From positions 5,116,501 through 5,180,500 of the forward strand of contig NZ_VIWV01000001.1 in assembly GCF_007829875.1 (NCBI RefSeq): a stretch of DNA of 64,000 bases, written 5' to 3'. Below the pieces are notes generated by a model, which made no database searches, was not told the origin of the DNA, and saw nothing but the letters and a program-made list of their open reading frames with translations. The translations under genes were made by a program, and so were the position numbers. Origin of the DNA: Streptomyces capillispiralis. Its GTDB lineage: Bacteria > Actinomycetota > Actinomycetes > Streptomycetales > Streptomycetaceae. This document shows, piece by piece, positions 16,248-25,874 of this stretch (position 1 is the stretch's first letter; each line of letters opens with the position of its first letter).

Positions 16248-17485
16248 CCACCTCACCGGTGAGGAGACTCGCCACCGCGCTGCTCCTCCCCACTCTCATG
16301 GCCGGATTGCTCAGCGGCTGCGGAATCGCCGACTCCCTCGACAAGGCCAAGTGCGACTGGATGACCGAGCGGGCGGACGGGACATCGCCCGGCCCGGCCG
16401 GGCACACCCTGATCCTCGTCGATGCCTCGGCCTCCGTGCGGGGGACCACACAGCGGTCCGCAGGGGTGGACCACAGCGATGTCGTCGGCGAGAAGGCCGC
16501 CGACTGGCTCAAGGACGCGGGCACCGTGTCGGTTGCCGCCTTCGGAGGCGACGCGCGCGACCTCCGGTGGAGTGCCCGGAACTGGAGCGCGACGCCCCTC
16601 GCGGACGACGAGGGAGGCCAGGAACGTCAGCGGAAGAGCGTGCCCGAATGCGTGGGGCGGGCGGTGGCCGACGCGCAGAAGACGGTGCCCGCCCGCGGGG
16701 GGAGCGACATCCTGGGGGCCATGCGCGAGGCGAGCGCCGCGCTCGGCTCCGCCGAGGGCCCCCGAAGGCTGATCGTTCTCACCGACGGGCTGTCCACGAC
16801 CGGGTGCGCGGATCTCACCCAGGCGCGCTTCGCGGACAAGGCCGAGCGGGACGCGATCATCGATGTGTGTCTCGACACGCGGGAGATGGCGCCCGACACG
16901 CTGGCCTCCGTACAGACAGTCCTGGTGGGGCTGGGACGGACAGCCCGGGATGAACCCCAGGCGATGCCCGCGCACACGGAGTGGCTCGGCGAGCTGTGGA
17001 AGGGCATCTGCGCGGCAGCCCACCCGCAGCCGGACCGGGACGACTGTGTCCTGAACGACGTCACGCCGACGGACTCGCGCGGGACGGAGGCCTCCCTTGA
17101 GCGCCCCTCCGAACCGAAGGTGGATTTCCCGCAACGCGTGTACAGGATGGCGGGATTACGGGCGCTCTTCGATCCCGGATCCGCCGAGTTGCGACCGGCG
17201 GCGATCGCGCAGCTCACGAAGATCGCCGTCGAGCTGCGCGCCGAGAAGGGGGCTCGCTTCCTGGTCTACGGCTACGTCGACCCGCGCGGCGGCTCCGCCA
17301 ACAACCGCAGCCTGTCACAGGCCCGCGCCGACGCGGTGCGGGACGAACTCACCGGGCTCGGGGTGCGCGACGTCACCGCCCTCGGCAAGGGCGTGGCCGT
17401 GGGCTGCCCGGGAGCCCGGGGAGAGCTGACCACGAAACAGAAACTGCAGTGCGACCGCCGGGTCGACATTCGGGTCGTCCGGTGA
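16244..17485 (+). CDS. Lipoprotein with vWA and OmpA domains
   Basis: This 413-residue protein starts at ATG 16244 (ATGA overlap, GGAGGGGGCGG upstream). The signal peptide ends in the lipobox LLSG-Cys26, so it should be lipid-anchored outside the cell. Residues 53-260 form a vWA domain with MIDAS residues DASAS (from Asp60) and LTDG (179-182). Residues 300-413 are an OmpA-type peptidoglycan-binding domain, with LRALFDPGSAELRP and RSLSQARADAVRDEL. A vWA-OmpA lipoprotein is unusual next to a TIR effector. It may sense wall damage or tether the complex to peptidoglycan. It is not the ZorB protein of Zorya, since no MotB-like helix is present. Confidence 0.85.
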   Translation: MTTSPVRRLATALLLPTLMAGLLSGCGIADSLDKAKCDWMTERADGTSPGPAGHTLILVDASASVRGTTQRSAGVDHSDVVGEKAADWLKDAGTVSVAAFGGDARDLRWSARNWSATPLADDEGGQERQRKSVPECVGRAVADAQKTVPARGGSDILGAMREASAALGSAEGPRRLIVLTDGLSTTGCADLTQARFADKAERDAIIDVCLDTREMAPDTLASVQTVLVGLGRTARDEPQAMPAHTEWLGELWKGICAAAHPQPDRDDCVLNDVTPTDSRGTEASLERPSEPKVDFPQRVYRMAGLRALFDPGSAELRPAAIAQLTKIAVELRAEKGARFLVYGYVDPRGGSANNRSLSQARADAVRDELTGLGVRDVTALGKGVAVGCPGARGELTTKQKLQCDRRVDIRVVR

Positions 17486-17498
17486 AGGGGGACGTCGG

Positions 17499-18860
17499 AT
17501 GAGTACCGAGAACGGGCGGGTGCGCCTCCCTGCCGTGTTGAAGGCCCCGGTGCCCTGCCCGGGAGTGAACGGCACGGGGGAGCCCCCGGCGGAGCCGCCG
17601 GCCCGGAGGGTCGACCGTACGGACAGCCGCGAGCGAGCCGTTCTGATGCGGGCCTTGAGCGATGCCAACTCCCTGCTTGCGAGGGGGCAACGGGAACTGG
17701 GCGCCGCGTGCGCGGCCGTCGTCAAGTCCGCCCACGACGTGGACCGGGGCATCGGCGCGCTCGTCCGCTTCCAACGCATCGGGGGCGCCCTGCCTGCCCC
17801 CGGCACCAGTGACGCCCCCTCTCACCGCACCCCGCTCGTGAACGCCGTACCACCACACCGACCGCGACCCGCGCGGCTGTGGAAGTGGCTCGTCTGGCCC
17901 ATGTCCCTCCTCGCGGCCTTCTTCGACTCGGTGTTCGTGGCCTCCACGATTCACGAGGTGCTGGGACTGAGCGAGGACGAACAGGTGCAGTACTGGCTGG
18001 CGTATCTGCCGGGCGTCGGCATCACGGTGTGCCTGCTGGCCGTCGGATCGTTCCTGGCGGAGCGGCTCGCCGCCGAGGCCGTCCCCGGCAGGCGACGCCG
18101 GCTGGTAGAGCCCTGGGCGTGCGTCATCGGTCTCCTCCTGCTCGTCATGGCGTGTGGTGCGGTGCGGATCCTGATAGCGGCGGAGAGCGACGCGTACCTG
18201 GTGGTGTACGCGCCGGTGATCCTCGTACTGCTGCTCCTGCTCGGCATCGCGGCCATCGTCACGAAGGTCCGGTCGTATGACCCCGCAGGGGTCGCAGAGG
18301 CCGAGGAACGGAGGGCTTCCCGGAAGGCGGTGGAAGGCGGACGCAAGCACGCGAAGGCTGTAGGGAGAGGACTCGCCGAGCGGATGAAGGCGGCCGACGA
18401 CCTCTCCGACCGGACACGGAAGGCGCTCACCGCCCATGTGACGGAGTGGTTCGCCCTCAAGACCGCCTTCGACTCGATGGAACAGGCGGCACGCAGGCAC
18501 GTGGAGGACGCCGCGACCGGTCTCGTGGAAGAGCGCGCGCGCACGGGCCTGGCCGGTGCGTTCGACTTTCCGCTGGCAACGACGGACTGGCCGGAGGAGC
18601 CAGGGCTCCGGGAGGCACGGGGGCAGTACCCGGAGCGTCGGCGGGAAGGTCCCGGGATCGAGTGGGACCTGCTGGCAGAGGCGGAACACGTGCTCGACCT
18701 GTACCACCCGGACGGCTTCGCCGATCGCCTCCGCCGCGTACTGGGTGAGCTGGACCGGCAGTGGAGCGCACACGGTCCCGCCGAGGAGGCCGTCATCGCC
18801 GAGGTGGAGGCGCCCGGGGCGGAAGGGGAGAAGGGCGGAGAGAAGGAGAGGACCGGATGA
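17499..18860 (+). CDS. Four-helix membrane protein of the TIR operon
   Basis: This 453-residue protein starts at ATG 17499 behind GGGGGACG. An N-terminal cytosolic helix (45-90) is followed by four membrane helices near 125-150, 165-190, 205-227 and 233-256. A long soluble helical domain of about 190 residues follows and includes a coiled coil. It has no enzymatic motif that I recognise. Such 4-TM proteins with large helical tails can be scaffolds or pores. It begins 13 bases after the vWA-OmpA gene and overlaps the next gene, so it is part of the same complex or pathway. Confidence 0.75.
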   Translation: MSTENGRVRLPAVLKAPVPCPGVNGTGEPPAEPPARRVDRTDSRERAVLMRALSDANSLLARGQRELGAACAAVVKSAHDVDRGIGALVRFQRIGGALPAPGTSDAPSHRTPLVNAVPPHRPRPARLWKWLVWPMSLLAAFFDSVFVASTIHEVLGLSEDEQVQYWLAYLPGVGITVCLLAVGSFLAERLAAEAVPGRRRRLVEPWACVIGLLLLVMACGAVRILIAAESDAYLVVYAPVILVLLLLLGIAAIVTKVRSYDPAGVAEAEERRASRKAVEGGRKHAKAVGRGLAERMKAADDLSDRTRKALTAHVTEWFALKTAFDSMEQAARRHVEDAATGLVEERARTGLAGAFDFPLATTDWPEEPGLREARGQYPERRREGPGIEWDLLAEAEHVLDLYHPDGFADRLRRVLGELDRQWSAHGPAEEAVIAEVEAPGAEGEKGGEKERTG

Positions 18861-19279
18861 CCACCGCACCGCCGGACGAGATGAGGGTGCGGCATCTGGA
18901 GATACTCCAGTCCACCATCAACCGGCTCGGCATGAATTCCTTCCTGGTCAAGGGCTGGGCCATGACCATCAGCGGGGGACTGATCACAGTCGCGACGGGA
19001 GGCGCCGGATGGAGCGTGGCGTTGATCGCCCTGTTGATGACTACGGGGTTCTGGCTCCTGGACAGCTTCTATCTGGAACAGGAACGGCTCTTCCGCTCTC
19101 TCTACGACCGCTCTCTCTCCGGCCCTTCGCGGATTCCGGTCTTCAGCATGGATGTGGGGCGCTACGCCCAGTCCGTTCCCTGGCGGACGGTGGCCCTCTC
19201 CCGGACGATGACCCTGTTCTACGGAACCTTCGCCCTTGTCGAGGTGGCGGTCGCCGTGGCGCTGCTGGCCGGGGGCTGA
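18857..19279 (+). CDS. Small 3-TM protein, last gene of the TIR operon
   Basis: This 140-residue protein starts at ATG 18857 (ATGA overlap). It opens with the conserved-looking helix HLEILQSTINRLGMNSFLVKGWAM, runs into two membrane helices (about 33-52 and 54-74) and ends with a third (about 113-138). I recall a family of small proteins with this ILQ..INR..NSF..KGW start that occurs widely among bacterial defence and accessory loci; it has no established function. It could be a membrane effector or an anchor for the complex. Confidence 0.7.
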   Translation: MTTAPPDEMRVRHLEILQSTINRLGMNSFLVKGWAMTISGGLITVATGGAGWSVALIALLMTTGFWLLDSFYLEQERLFRSLYDRSLSGPSRIPVFSMDVGRYAQSVPWRTVALSRTMTLFYGTFALVEVAVAVALLAGG

Positions 19280-19300
19280 GGCTGGGGGAGCGGTACGTAC

Positions 19301-19712
19301 GCGGTCCTGGGCGGTCTGCCCGGGACCGCTCGGCTCCGGGCCCCAGCCGAGGTCGCCGACGCCCCGCTGCCCGAGGTCGACGTACTGGGCGTCGATGAGA
19401 CCCGCCGGGGCGAGCCGCGCTGGGAACAGGACCCTGACACCGGCAGATGGGTGCGGACACGCGACCGGTGGCACACCGGCTTCGTCGACGCCCTCGGCAC
19501 CGGCGGGCTGCTCGGCCAGGTCGAGGGCCGCAGCGTCGCCGATGTCCTGGCTTGGCTCGCCACCACACCGCTGACCTGGCGAAAAAGCATCCGGCACATC
19601 GCCATCGACATGTCTGCCACCTACCGCGCGGCGGTCCGCACCGGCCTGCCGCACGCGCGTCGTGGTCGACCACTTCCACGTCGTCCACCTCGCCAACAAG
19701 AGGCTGTCCATG
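19301..19712 (+). pseudogene. Frameshifted ISL3-family transposase fragment
   Basis: The translation contains the DDE catalytic core of ISL3 transposases: LGVDETRRG (first Asp, near 19394), then IAIDMSATYRAAVR (second Asp, near 19610). After a one-base frameshift near 19657 comes VVVDHFHVVHLANKRL (third Asp region). The N-terminal zinc-binding and HTH parts and the C-terminal half are missing, and no terminal inverted repeats are visible. It is a dead remnant 22 bases after the TIR operon and marks the island's right edge. Confidence 0.8.
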
Positions 19713-20005
19713 GTTGCGTCCCCGGCTCCGACCCCCATCACGTGCCGGCCGCGGGCGGTCGCACTCGCGGCTGTGTGACCGTCGCGTTCGTCCAAGGCCG
19801 GGCCGTCCCTGGGCCGTGCGAGGGTGCCCGAGGCCGACCGGTGGCGACCGGTGGCGACCGGCAGTCACAGGCGAGGCTCCGGCGGCACCCGGGAAAGGCC
19901 AGGTCAGGGCCACTGGACGGAACGGGTTTCCCCCCAGGGGTGGCGGTCGGGCAAGATGGGGTGTATCTGCCCACTGCCAGATTTCAAGCTGCCGGACGGT
20001 TTCTC
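19713..20005. other. Region upstream of ettA
   Basis: The transposase similarity stops near 19712. I see no gene between there and ettA. A short direct duplication, GACCGGTGGC repeated at 19838-19859, is present. CAAGATGGGGTG near 19952 could serve the ettA promoter. The TTG start has no strong ribosome binding site. Confidence 0.35.
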
Positions 20006-21670
<1,665 letters not shown>

Positions 21671-21674
21671 TCTC

Positions 21675-22088
21675 TTGCGGCACATCTACCGCTGCCCGCT
21701 GCGCTGGGCGGACATGGACGCGTACGGCCACGTCAACAACGTGGTGTTCCTCCGCTACCTGGAGGAAGCCCGTATCGACTTCCTGTTCCGCCCGGAGAAG
21801 GACTTCAAGCAGGGGTCCGTGGTGGCGCGCCACGAGATCGACTACAAGCGGCAGCTCGTCCACCGGCACACGCCCGTGGACATCGAGCTGTGGATCACGG
21901 AGATAAGGGCGGCGTCCTTCACCATCACCTACGAGGTGAAGGACGGCGACCAGATCTACGTCCGCGCCTCGACGGTCATCGTGCCGTTCGACTTCGAGAG
22001 GCAGCGCCCGCGCCGGATCACCGACGAGGAGCGCGAGTTCCTGGAGGAGTACATGGACACCGCCGAGGAGGAGGCCGTCGCCGCATGA
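21675..22088 (+). CDS. Acyl-CoA thioesterase (hotdog fold, YbgC/4HBT type)
   Basis: This 137-residue protein starts at TTG 21675, four bases after the ettA stop, so it is in the same operon. The hotdog-fold motif RWADMDAYGHVNN (10-22) carries the catalytic Asp of the 4-hydroxybenzoyl-CoA thioesterase family; FLRYLEEARIDFL and YKRQLVHRHTPV follow as usual. It should hydrolyse an acyl-CoA of unknown chain length in the cytosol. The stop overlaps the next start (ATGA). Confidence 0.9.
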   Translation: MRHIYRCPLRWADMDAYGHVNNVVFLRYLEEARIDFLFRPEKDFKQGSVVARHEIDYKRQLVHRHTPVDIELWITEIRAASFTITYEVKDGDQIYVRASTVIVPFDFERQRPRRITDEEREFLEEYMDTAEEEAVAA

Positions 22089-22750
22089 CGGTGCTCCACC
22101 TCGCCGACGAGGGGGAGGCCGCGGACCTCGCGGCCTTCCTCTCCCGGCTGCTGCACTACGACCGTTCGGCCGCGGTGCGGCTGCAGGCGGCCGGCACGGC
22201 GCTCGCCGTGTTCGGCCGGCCGCCGTCCTTCGAGGTGCTGGCGGTCCGCGCCGTGCGCCTCGCCAAGCCCTACGAGCACGGGCTCGACGTCACGCTGGAC
22301 GTGACCGTGTCCGCCGGTGAGCTGCTGGAGTCGGTGGACGAGACCGCCGCCACGGCCGCCGTGCCGGGCGCGGTGACCGGGCCGCCGTGGGCCGGTGTGC
22401 TGCCGCCGCGCGGCGGCTGGCGGGCCGAACCGGGGCTGCCGGGGCCCGCGGACCTGCGGGCGCTCGTCACCGCGTCGGTCGCGGAATTCCGTTCCCGTAC
22501 GGGCGAGTTGGCGCCCGATCGGCGTACCCGGGCCGAACTCGACCGGATCGGGCGGGAGATCTGGTCCCGCACGGTCGCGGAGACCGGGCTTCCGGTGCGT
22601 GCGGTGCATGCCGCGCAGTCGCTCGGCTTCCTGCGGGGGGAGGAGCAGGCGCTGTTCTCCTCGGGTTCCTGGCTCCGGCTCCGTACGCCCTTCGGGTCCG
22701 TCGCCGTGCGCCGGGCGGGGCTCGGGGCGCTGGGGCTCAGCGTGCGCTGA
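22085..22750 (+). CDS. Conserved actinobacterial protein of unknown function
   Basis: This 221-residue protein starts at ATG 22085 in an ATGA overlap with the thioesterase. It is soluble, Ala/Leu/Arg-rich, and has no membrane helix or catalytic motif that I recognise (LSRLLHYDRSAAVRL near 19, SLGFLRGEEQALF near 180). The ettA-thioesterase-unknown order is one I recall from other Streptomyces. Coupling suggests a shared role, but none can be assigned. Confidence 0.8.
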   Translation: MTVLHLADEGEAADLAAFLSRLLHYDRSAAVRLQAAGTALAVFGRPPSFEVLAVRAVRLAKPYEHGLDVTLDVTVSAGELLESVDETAATAAVPGAVTGPPWAGVLPPRGGWRAEPGLPGPADLRALVTASVAEFRSRTGELAPDRRTRAELDRIGREIWSRTVAETGLPVRAVHAAQSLGFLRGEEQALFSSGSWLRLRTPFGSVAVRRAGLGALGLSVR

Positions 22751-22885
22751 GACCGGCCCCCTTCCTGCGGCGCGCCGTCGTCGGGGCGGACGGCGACGCG
22801 GTCGGGTTCCGGTTCCAGCGCCACCCGGTCGCGCATGCCCGGGGCCTGCGGGTACTCGGCGGGCAGCAGGAGGCGGGCGGACGCG

Positions 22886-23299
22886 TCAGTCCGGGGTGTT
22901 GATCATCGAGGCCGCCGCGTACGTCAGGTACTTCCACAGCGTCTGCTCGTGCTCCTCGGACAGGCCGAGCTCGTCGACCGCGTCCCGCATGTGCTTCAGC
23001 CACGCGTCGTGCGCCGCCCGGTCCACCGTGAACGGGACGTGCCGCATCCGCAGCCGGGGATGGCCGCGGTTGTCGCTGTACGTGGTCGGGCCGCCCCAGT
23101 ACTGCATGAGGAACAGCGCGAGCCGCTCCTCGGCCGGGCCCAGGTCCTCTTCCGGATACATGGGCCGCAGCAGCGGGTCCCCGGCCACTCCCTCGTAGAA
23201 ACGGTGGACGAGCCGACGGAAGGTCTCCTCCCCGCCGACCTGCTCGTAGAAGGTCTGCTCCTGCAGCGTGCCGCGCCGAATCTCTGTCACGCCGTCCAT
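22886..23299 (-). CDS. Truncated haemoglobin (group II, GlbO-like)
   Basis: This 137-residue protein starts at ATG 23299; an upstream GTG at 23314 is less likely. It has the 2-on-2 globin fold with FYEQVGGEETFRRLVHRFY in helices A-B. LALFLMQYWGGP with SDNRGHPRLRMRH follows, giving the proximal His and the YSDNRGHPRLRMRH signature of group II globins. It ends in the helix LWKYLTYAAASM. Group II globins bind oxygen tightly and are tied to oxidative or nitrosative stress. It is a single gene. Confidence 0.92.
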   Translation of the reverse strand: MDGVTEIRRGTLQEQTFYEQVGGEETFRRLVHRFYEGVAGDPLLRPMYPEEDLGPAEERLALFLMQYWGGPTTYSDNRGHPRLRMRHVPFTVDRAAHDAWLKHMRDAVDELGLSEEHEQTLWKYLTYAAASMINTPD

Positions 23300-23343
23300 G
23301 GTCTCAGACGGCACGGCATAGGACTCCAGGCCTAGGACCGTCC

Positions 23344-23349
23344 TACTGT
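23344..23349 (+). promoter_or_regulatory. -10 element, leaderless start of methyltransferase gene
   Basis: TACTGT is followed by GGAGTC and then the ATG at 23356. The six-base gap fits leaderless transcription, although GGAG could also serve as a very close ribosome binding site. Confidence 0.4.
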
Positions 23350-23355
23350 GGAGTC

Positions 23356-24339
23356 ATGGACGGGCCGGACCCCGGTGACGGTGGCGGCCTCGCCGTCCCG
23401 GCGCGGGCCGCGCTGGTGCGCGAGATCGCCGCGAGCGGGGCGTTCGACGCCGACCCGGTGTGGCGGGAGGCGTTCGCCGCCGTGCCCCGCCACCTGTTCG
23501 TGCCGTCCTACTGGGTGGGCGTCGTCGGCGGCTACGCGCACCGGTGGGCCGAGGACCCCGACCCCGCAGGGCGCGAGCGATGGCTGCGCGGCGCCTACCA
23601 GGACGCCCCGCTCGCGATCCGGCTCCACGACGACGAGCTGCTCTCCTCCAGCAGCCAGCCCTCCCTGATGGCGCTGATGCTGGCCGGCCTGGACGTCCGG
23701 GACGGGCAGCGGGTCCTGGAGATCGGCACCGGCAGCGGCTACAACGCCGCCCTGCTCGCCCACCGGCTCGGCGACGACGACCTGGTCACCACCGTCGACC
23801 TCGACCCGGAGCTCACCGGGCCGGCCCGCCGGCACCTCGACGCCGCCGGGTACCACCCGGCCGTCGTCACCGGCGACGGCGCGCGCGGGGTGCCCGCACG
23901 CGCCCCCTTCGACCGGATCATCGCGACCTGCGCCCTGCCGTCCGTCCCGCGCGCCTGGCTCGCCCAGTGCCGCCCGGGGGCGCGCGTCGTCGCCCCCTTC
24001 GCCACCGGTGTGGTCGCCCTCACGGTGCGCGACGCCGGTCACGCCGAGGGGCGCTTCCTGCACACGCCCGCCTACTTCGTGCCGCTGCGCGGCACGGGCC
24101 GGCCGCGGCACGAGCGGCCCGATCCGGACGGGCTGCCGCCCACGGCCCGGGGCAGCGACCTGTTCCGCTTCCTGCTGGCGCTGACCGTCGGCGCCCTCGC
24201 CCCGCGGGAGGCGTACGACCTGTGGGAGCGCGAGGGCAGGCCGCGGCGCGAACGCTACGGCCTGACCGCCGACGTCGAGGGCGACCGGACCTGGCTGGAC
24301 GACCCCCGGGGGCCGTACGTCTGGCCGGTGCCCTCCTGA
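23356..24339 (+). CDS. Protein-L-isoaspartate O-methyltransferase-like protein
   Basis: This 327-residue protein starts at ATG 23356. The N-terminal half is a Rossmann methyltransferase of the PCMT family: VPRHLFVPSYW, SSSSQPSLMALML (the PCMT SQP.[MV] segment) and the SAM-binding VLEIGTGSGYNAALLA (about 121-136). FDRIIATCALPSVPRAWLAQ is next, and VVAPF closes the core. It would methylate isoaspartyl residues of damaged proteins, though many actinobacterial members modify peptides instead. The C-terminal 100 residues are an extension seen in actinobacterial forms. No peptide-precursor gene is next to it. Confidence 0.88.
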   Translation: MDGPDPGDGGGLAVPARAALVREIAASGAFDADPVWREAFAAVPRHLFVPSYWVGVVGGYAHRWAEDPDPAGRERWLRGAYQDAPLAIRLHDDELLSSSSQPSLMALMLAGLDVRDGQRVLEIGTGSGYNAALLAHRLGDDDLVTTVDLDPELTGPARRHLDAAGYHPAVVTGDGARGVPARAPFDRIIATCALPSVPRAWLAQCRPGARVVAPFATGVVALTVRDAGHAEGRFLHTPAYFVPLRGTGRPRHERPDPDGLPPTARGSDLFRFLLALTVGALAPREAYDLWEREGRPRRERYGLTADVEGDRTWLDDPRGPYVWPVPS

Positions 24340-24363
24340 CGTCGTCCCGCAGGTCGGTCCGTC

Positions 24364-25791
24364 TCAGCCCCGGCGGATGGTGATCGTCGTCCAGGCGCCC
24401 ACGTGGACCCGGTCACCGTCCTGGAGCGGGATCGGGACGAACGGCTGGATCGGCTCGTCCGAGCCGTTGACCGTCGTGCCGTTCGTCGAGTTCTGGTCGA
24501 CGACCGCCCAGGTGCTGTCCGGCTGCTGGACCAGCACCGCGTGCTGGTGCGAGACGCCCGGGTCCTCCGGCGGTGTCGACAGATCGATGTCGGGGGTGTC
24601 GCCGGTGGAGTGGCGGCGGCGGCCGATGGTGATCTGGTTGCCGGTGAGCGTGCGCTGCTGCTCGGGCGAGTACGCGGGCAGGTTCAGGCCCGCGGCCTCG
24701 GGGCCGGAGCGCTGCATCATCGCCATGAAGTAGTCGCGGTCCGGACCGATGGTCGCGGTCCAGGTCGCCGGGCCCTGCGGTGGACGGGGCTGCTGCGGGA
24801 AGCCACCGGGGGCGCCGGGCGCCGGGGGCGCCTGGGTGCCGCCGGGCTGCGGGTAGCCGTAACCGCCGTGCTGGCCGGGACCGGGGCCGGGGCCGTTCGG
24901 GCCGCCGGGGGCACCGTGCCCACCGGGGCCGCCGTGCCCACCGGGGCCGCCGGGTCCGCCGGTCGGCGGGGAGATCACCCAGTCGTCGTCACCGCCGCCG
25001 AAGGCCGGGCCGCCCGGCTGCGGGCGACCGGTCTCCTGCGGGTATCCGGGCGGGGCGGGCGGTCCGGACTGGAACGCCTGGGGGGCACCGGGGTGATGCG
25101 GACCACCGGGACCCCCAGGGCCGCCGGGACGCCCGGGTCCGCCGGGTCCGCCGGGACCACCGGGACCGCCGTGTCCACCAGGCCCGTTGGGGCCACCGTG
25201 TCCACCAGGCCCGTTGGGGCCGCCGTGGCCTCCGGGACCGCCCGGGCCGCCGTGGCCGCCCGGGCCGGGCGGCGGGGGGACCGGGCGGGAGGGGTCCCCG
25301 CCGAAGCCGGGCGGGCCCGGCGGAATCGGTTCGGCGGGCCGGTTCATCTGCGAGGGGCGCGAGCCCTGGTAGTCGTAGGAGTCACCGCCGCCGTACGACG
25401 GGCCGGGCGGCTGCTGGTACGGCCCGCCGGGGCCGGGGCCCGGACCGGGGGCGGGCGGACGCGGGGCCGCCGGGGTGTACGAGGTCGCCGTGTTCGTCAG
25501 GAAGTTCCACCGGCACTCCTCGCAGAACGGCGCACCGCCCTCACGCGGCGTACGGCACTGCGGGCACAGCTCCGGCGGGCCGCCGTGGCCGCCGTGGCCG
25601 CCGGGGCCACCGAAGCCGCCGGGGCCCTGCGGACCGCCGGCGGGACCGCCGGGCGGAGGCGGGAAACCGTAGCCGCCGCCGGGCGGGGGCGGTGGGGGAG
25701 GAGGTGGGGGCACGGCACCCGCCATGCGGTGACCGCACACCTCGCACCAGTCGTCGGAACCCGACTGGTGTCCGTTCGGGCAGGTCGGCAT
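24364..25791 (-). CDS. FHA-domain protein with zinc ribbons and Gly/Pro-rich linker
   Basis: This 475-residue protein starts at ATG 25791. The N terminus has two small zinc-ribbon-like pairs, CPNGH...CEVCGH (4-21) and CPQCRTP...CEEC (about 76-97). A collagen-like linker (GGHGGPNGPGG repeats) runs to about residue 320. The last 95 residues are an FHA domain with IGRRRHSTG, GVSHQHAVL and NSTNGTTVNG, which binds phosphothreonine. It is the last gene of the PknG-type operon, so it is a natural reader or substrate of that kinase, as GarA/OdhI are in mycobacteria and corynebacteria. Its linker is repeat-rich and probably varies in length between strains. Confidence 0.9.
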   Translation of the reverse strand: MPTCPNGHQSGSDDWCEVCGHRMAGAVPPPPPPPPPPGGGYGFPPPPGGPAGGPQGPGGFGGPGGHGGHGGPPELCPQCRTPREGGAPFCEECRWNFLTNTATSYTPAAPRPPAPGPGPGPGGPYQQPPGPSYGGGDSYDYQGSRPSQMNRPAEPIPPGPPGFGGDPSRPVPPPPGPGGHGGPGGPGGHGGPNGPGGHGGPNGPGGHGGPGGPGGPGGPGRPGGPGGPGGPHHPGAPQAFQSGPPAPPGYPQETGRPQPGGPAFGGGDDDWVISPPTGGPGGPGGHGGPGGHGAPGGPNGPGPGPGQHGGYGYPQPGGTQAPPAPGAPGGFPQQPRPPQGPATWTATIGPDRDYFMAMMQRSGPEAAGLNLPAYSPEQQRTLTGNQITIGRRRHSTGDTPDIDLSTPPEDPGVSHQHAVLVQQPDSTWAVVDQNSTNGTTVNGSDEPIQPFVPIPLQDGDRVHVGAWTTITIRRG

Positions 25792-25815
25792 GTCGGCGCT
25801 TCCCCCTCTCCTGGT

Positions 25816-25857
25816 CCGGCCGCTTCCGGCCGGAGTTCTCCGGCCCCGAAGGGCCGG
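25816..25857 (-). terminator. Two tandem hairpins between vWA and FHA genes
   Basis: CCGGCCC-CGAA-GGGCCGG (25840-25857) and CCGGCCG-CTTC-CGGCCGG (25816-25833) are perfect 7-bp hairpins. They are back to back between the vWA stop and the FHA start. They could attenuate transcription or set the 3' end of a processed mRNA, lowering FHA expression relative to upstream genes. Confidence 0.5.
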
Positions 25858-25874
25858 GCTCGTTCATTTCCGGG

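Noticed and set aside
16244..17485. Zorya-type (ZorB) component
   Set aside because: It has an OmpA domain but a lipobox and vWA domain and no MotA-like partner, so it is not ZorAB.
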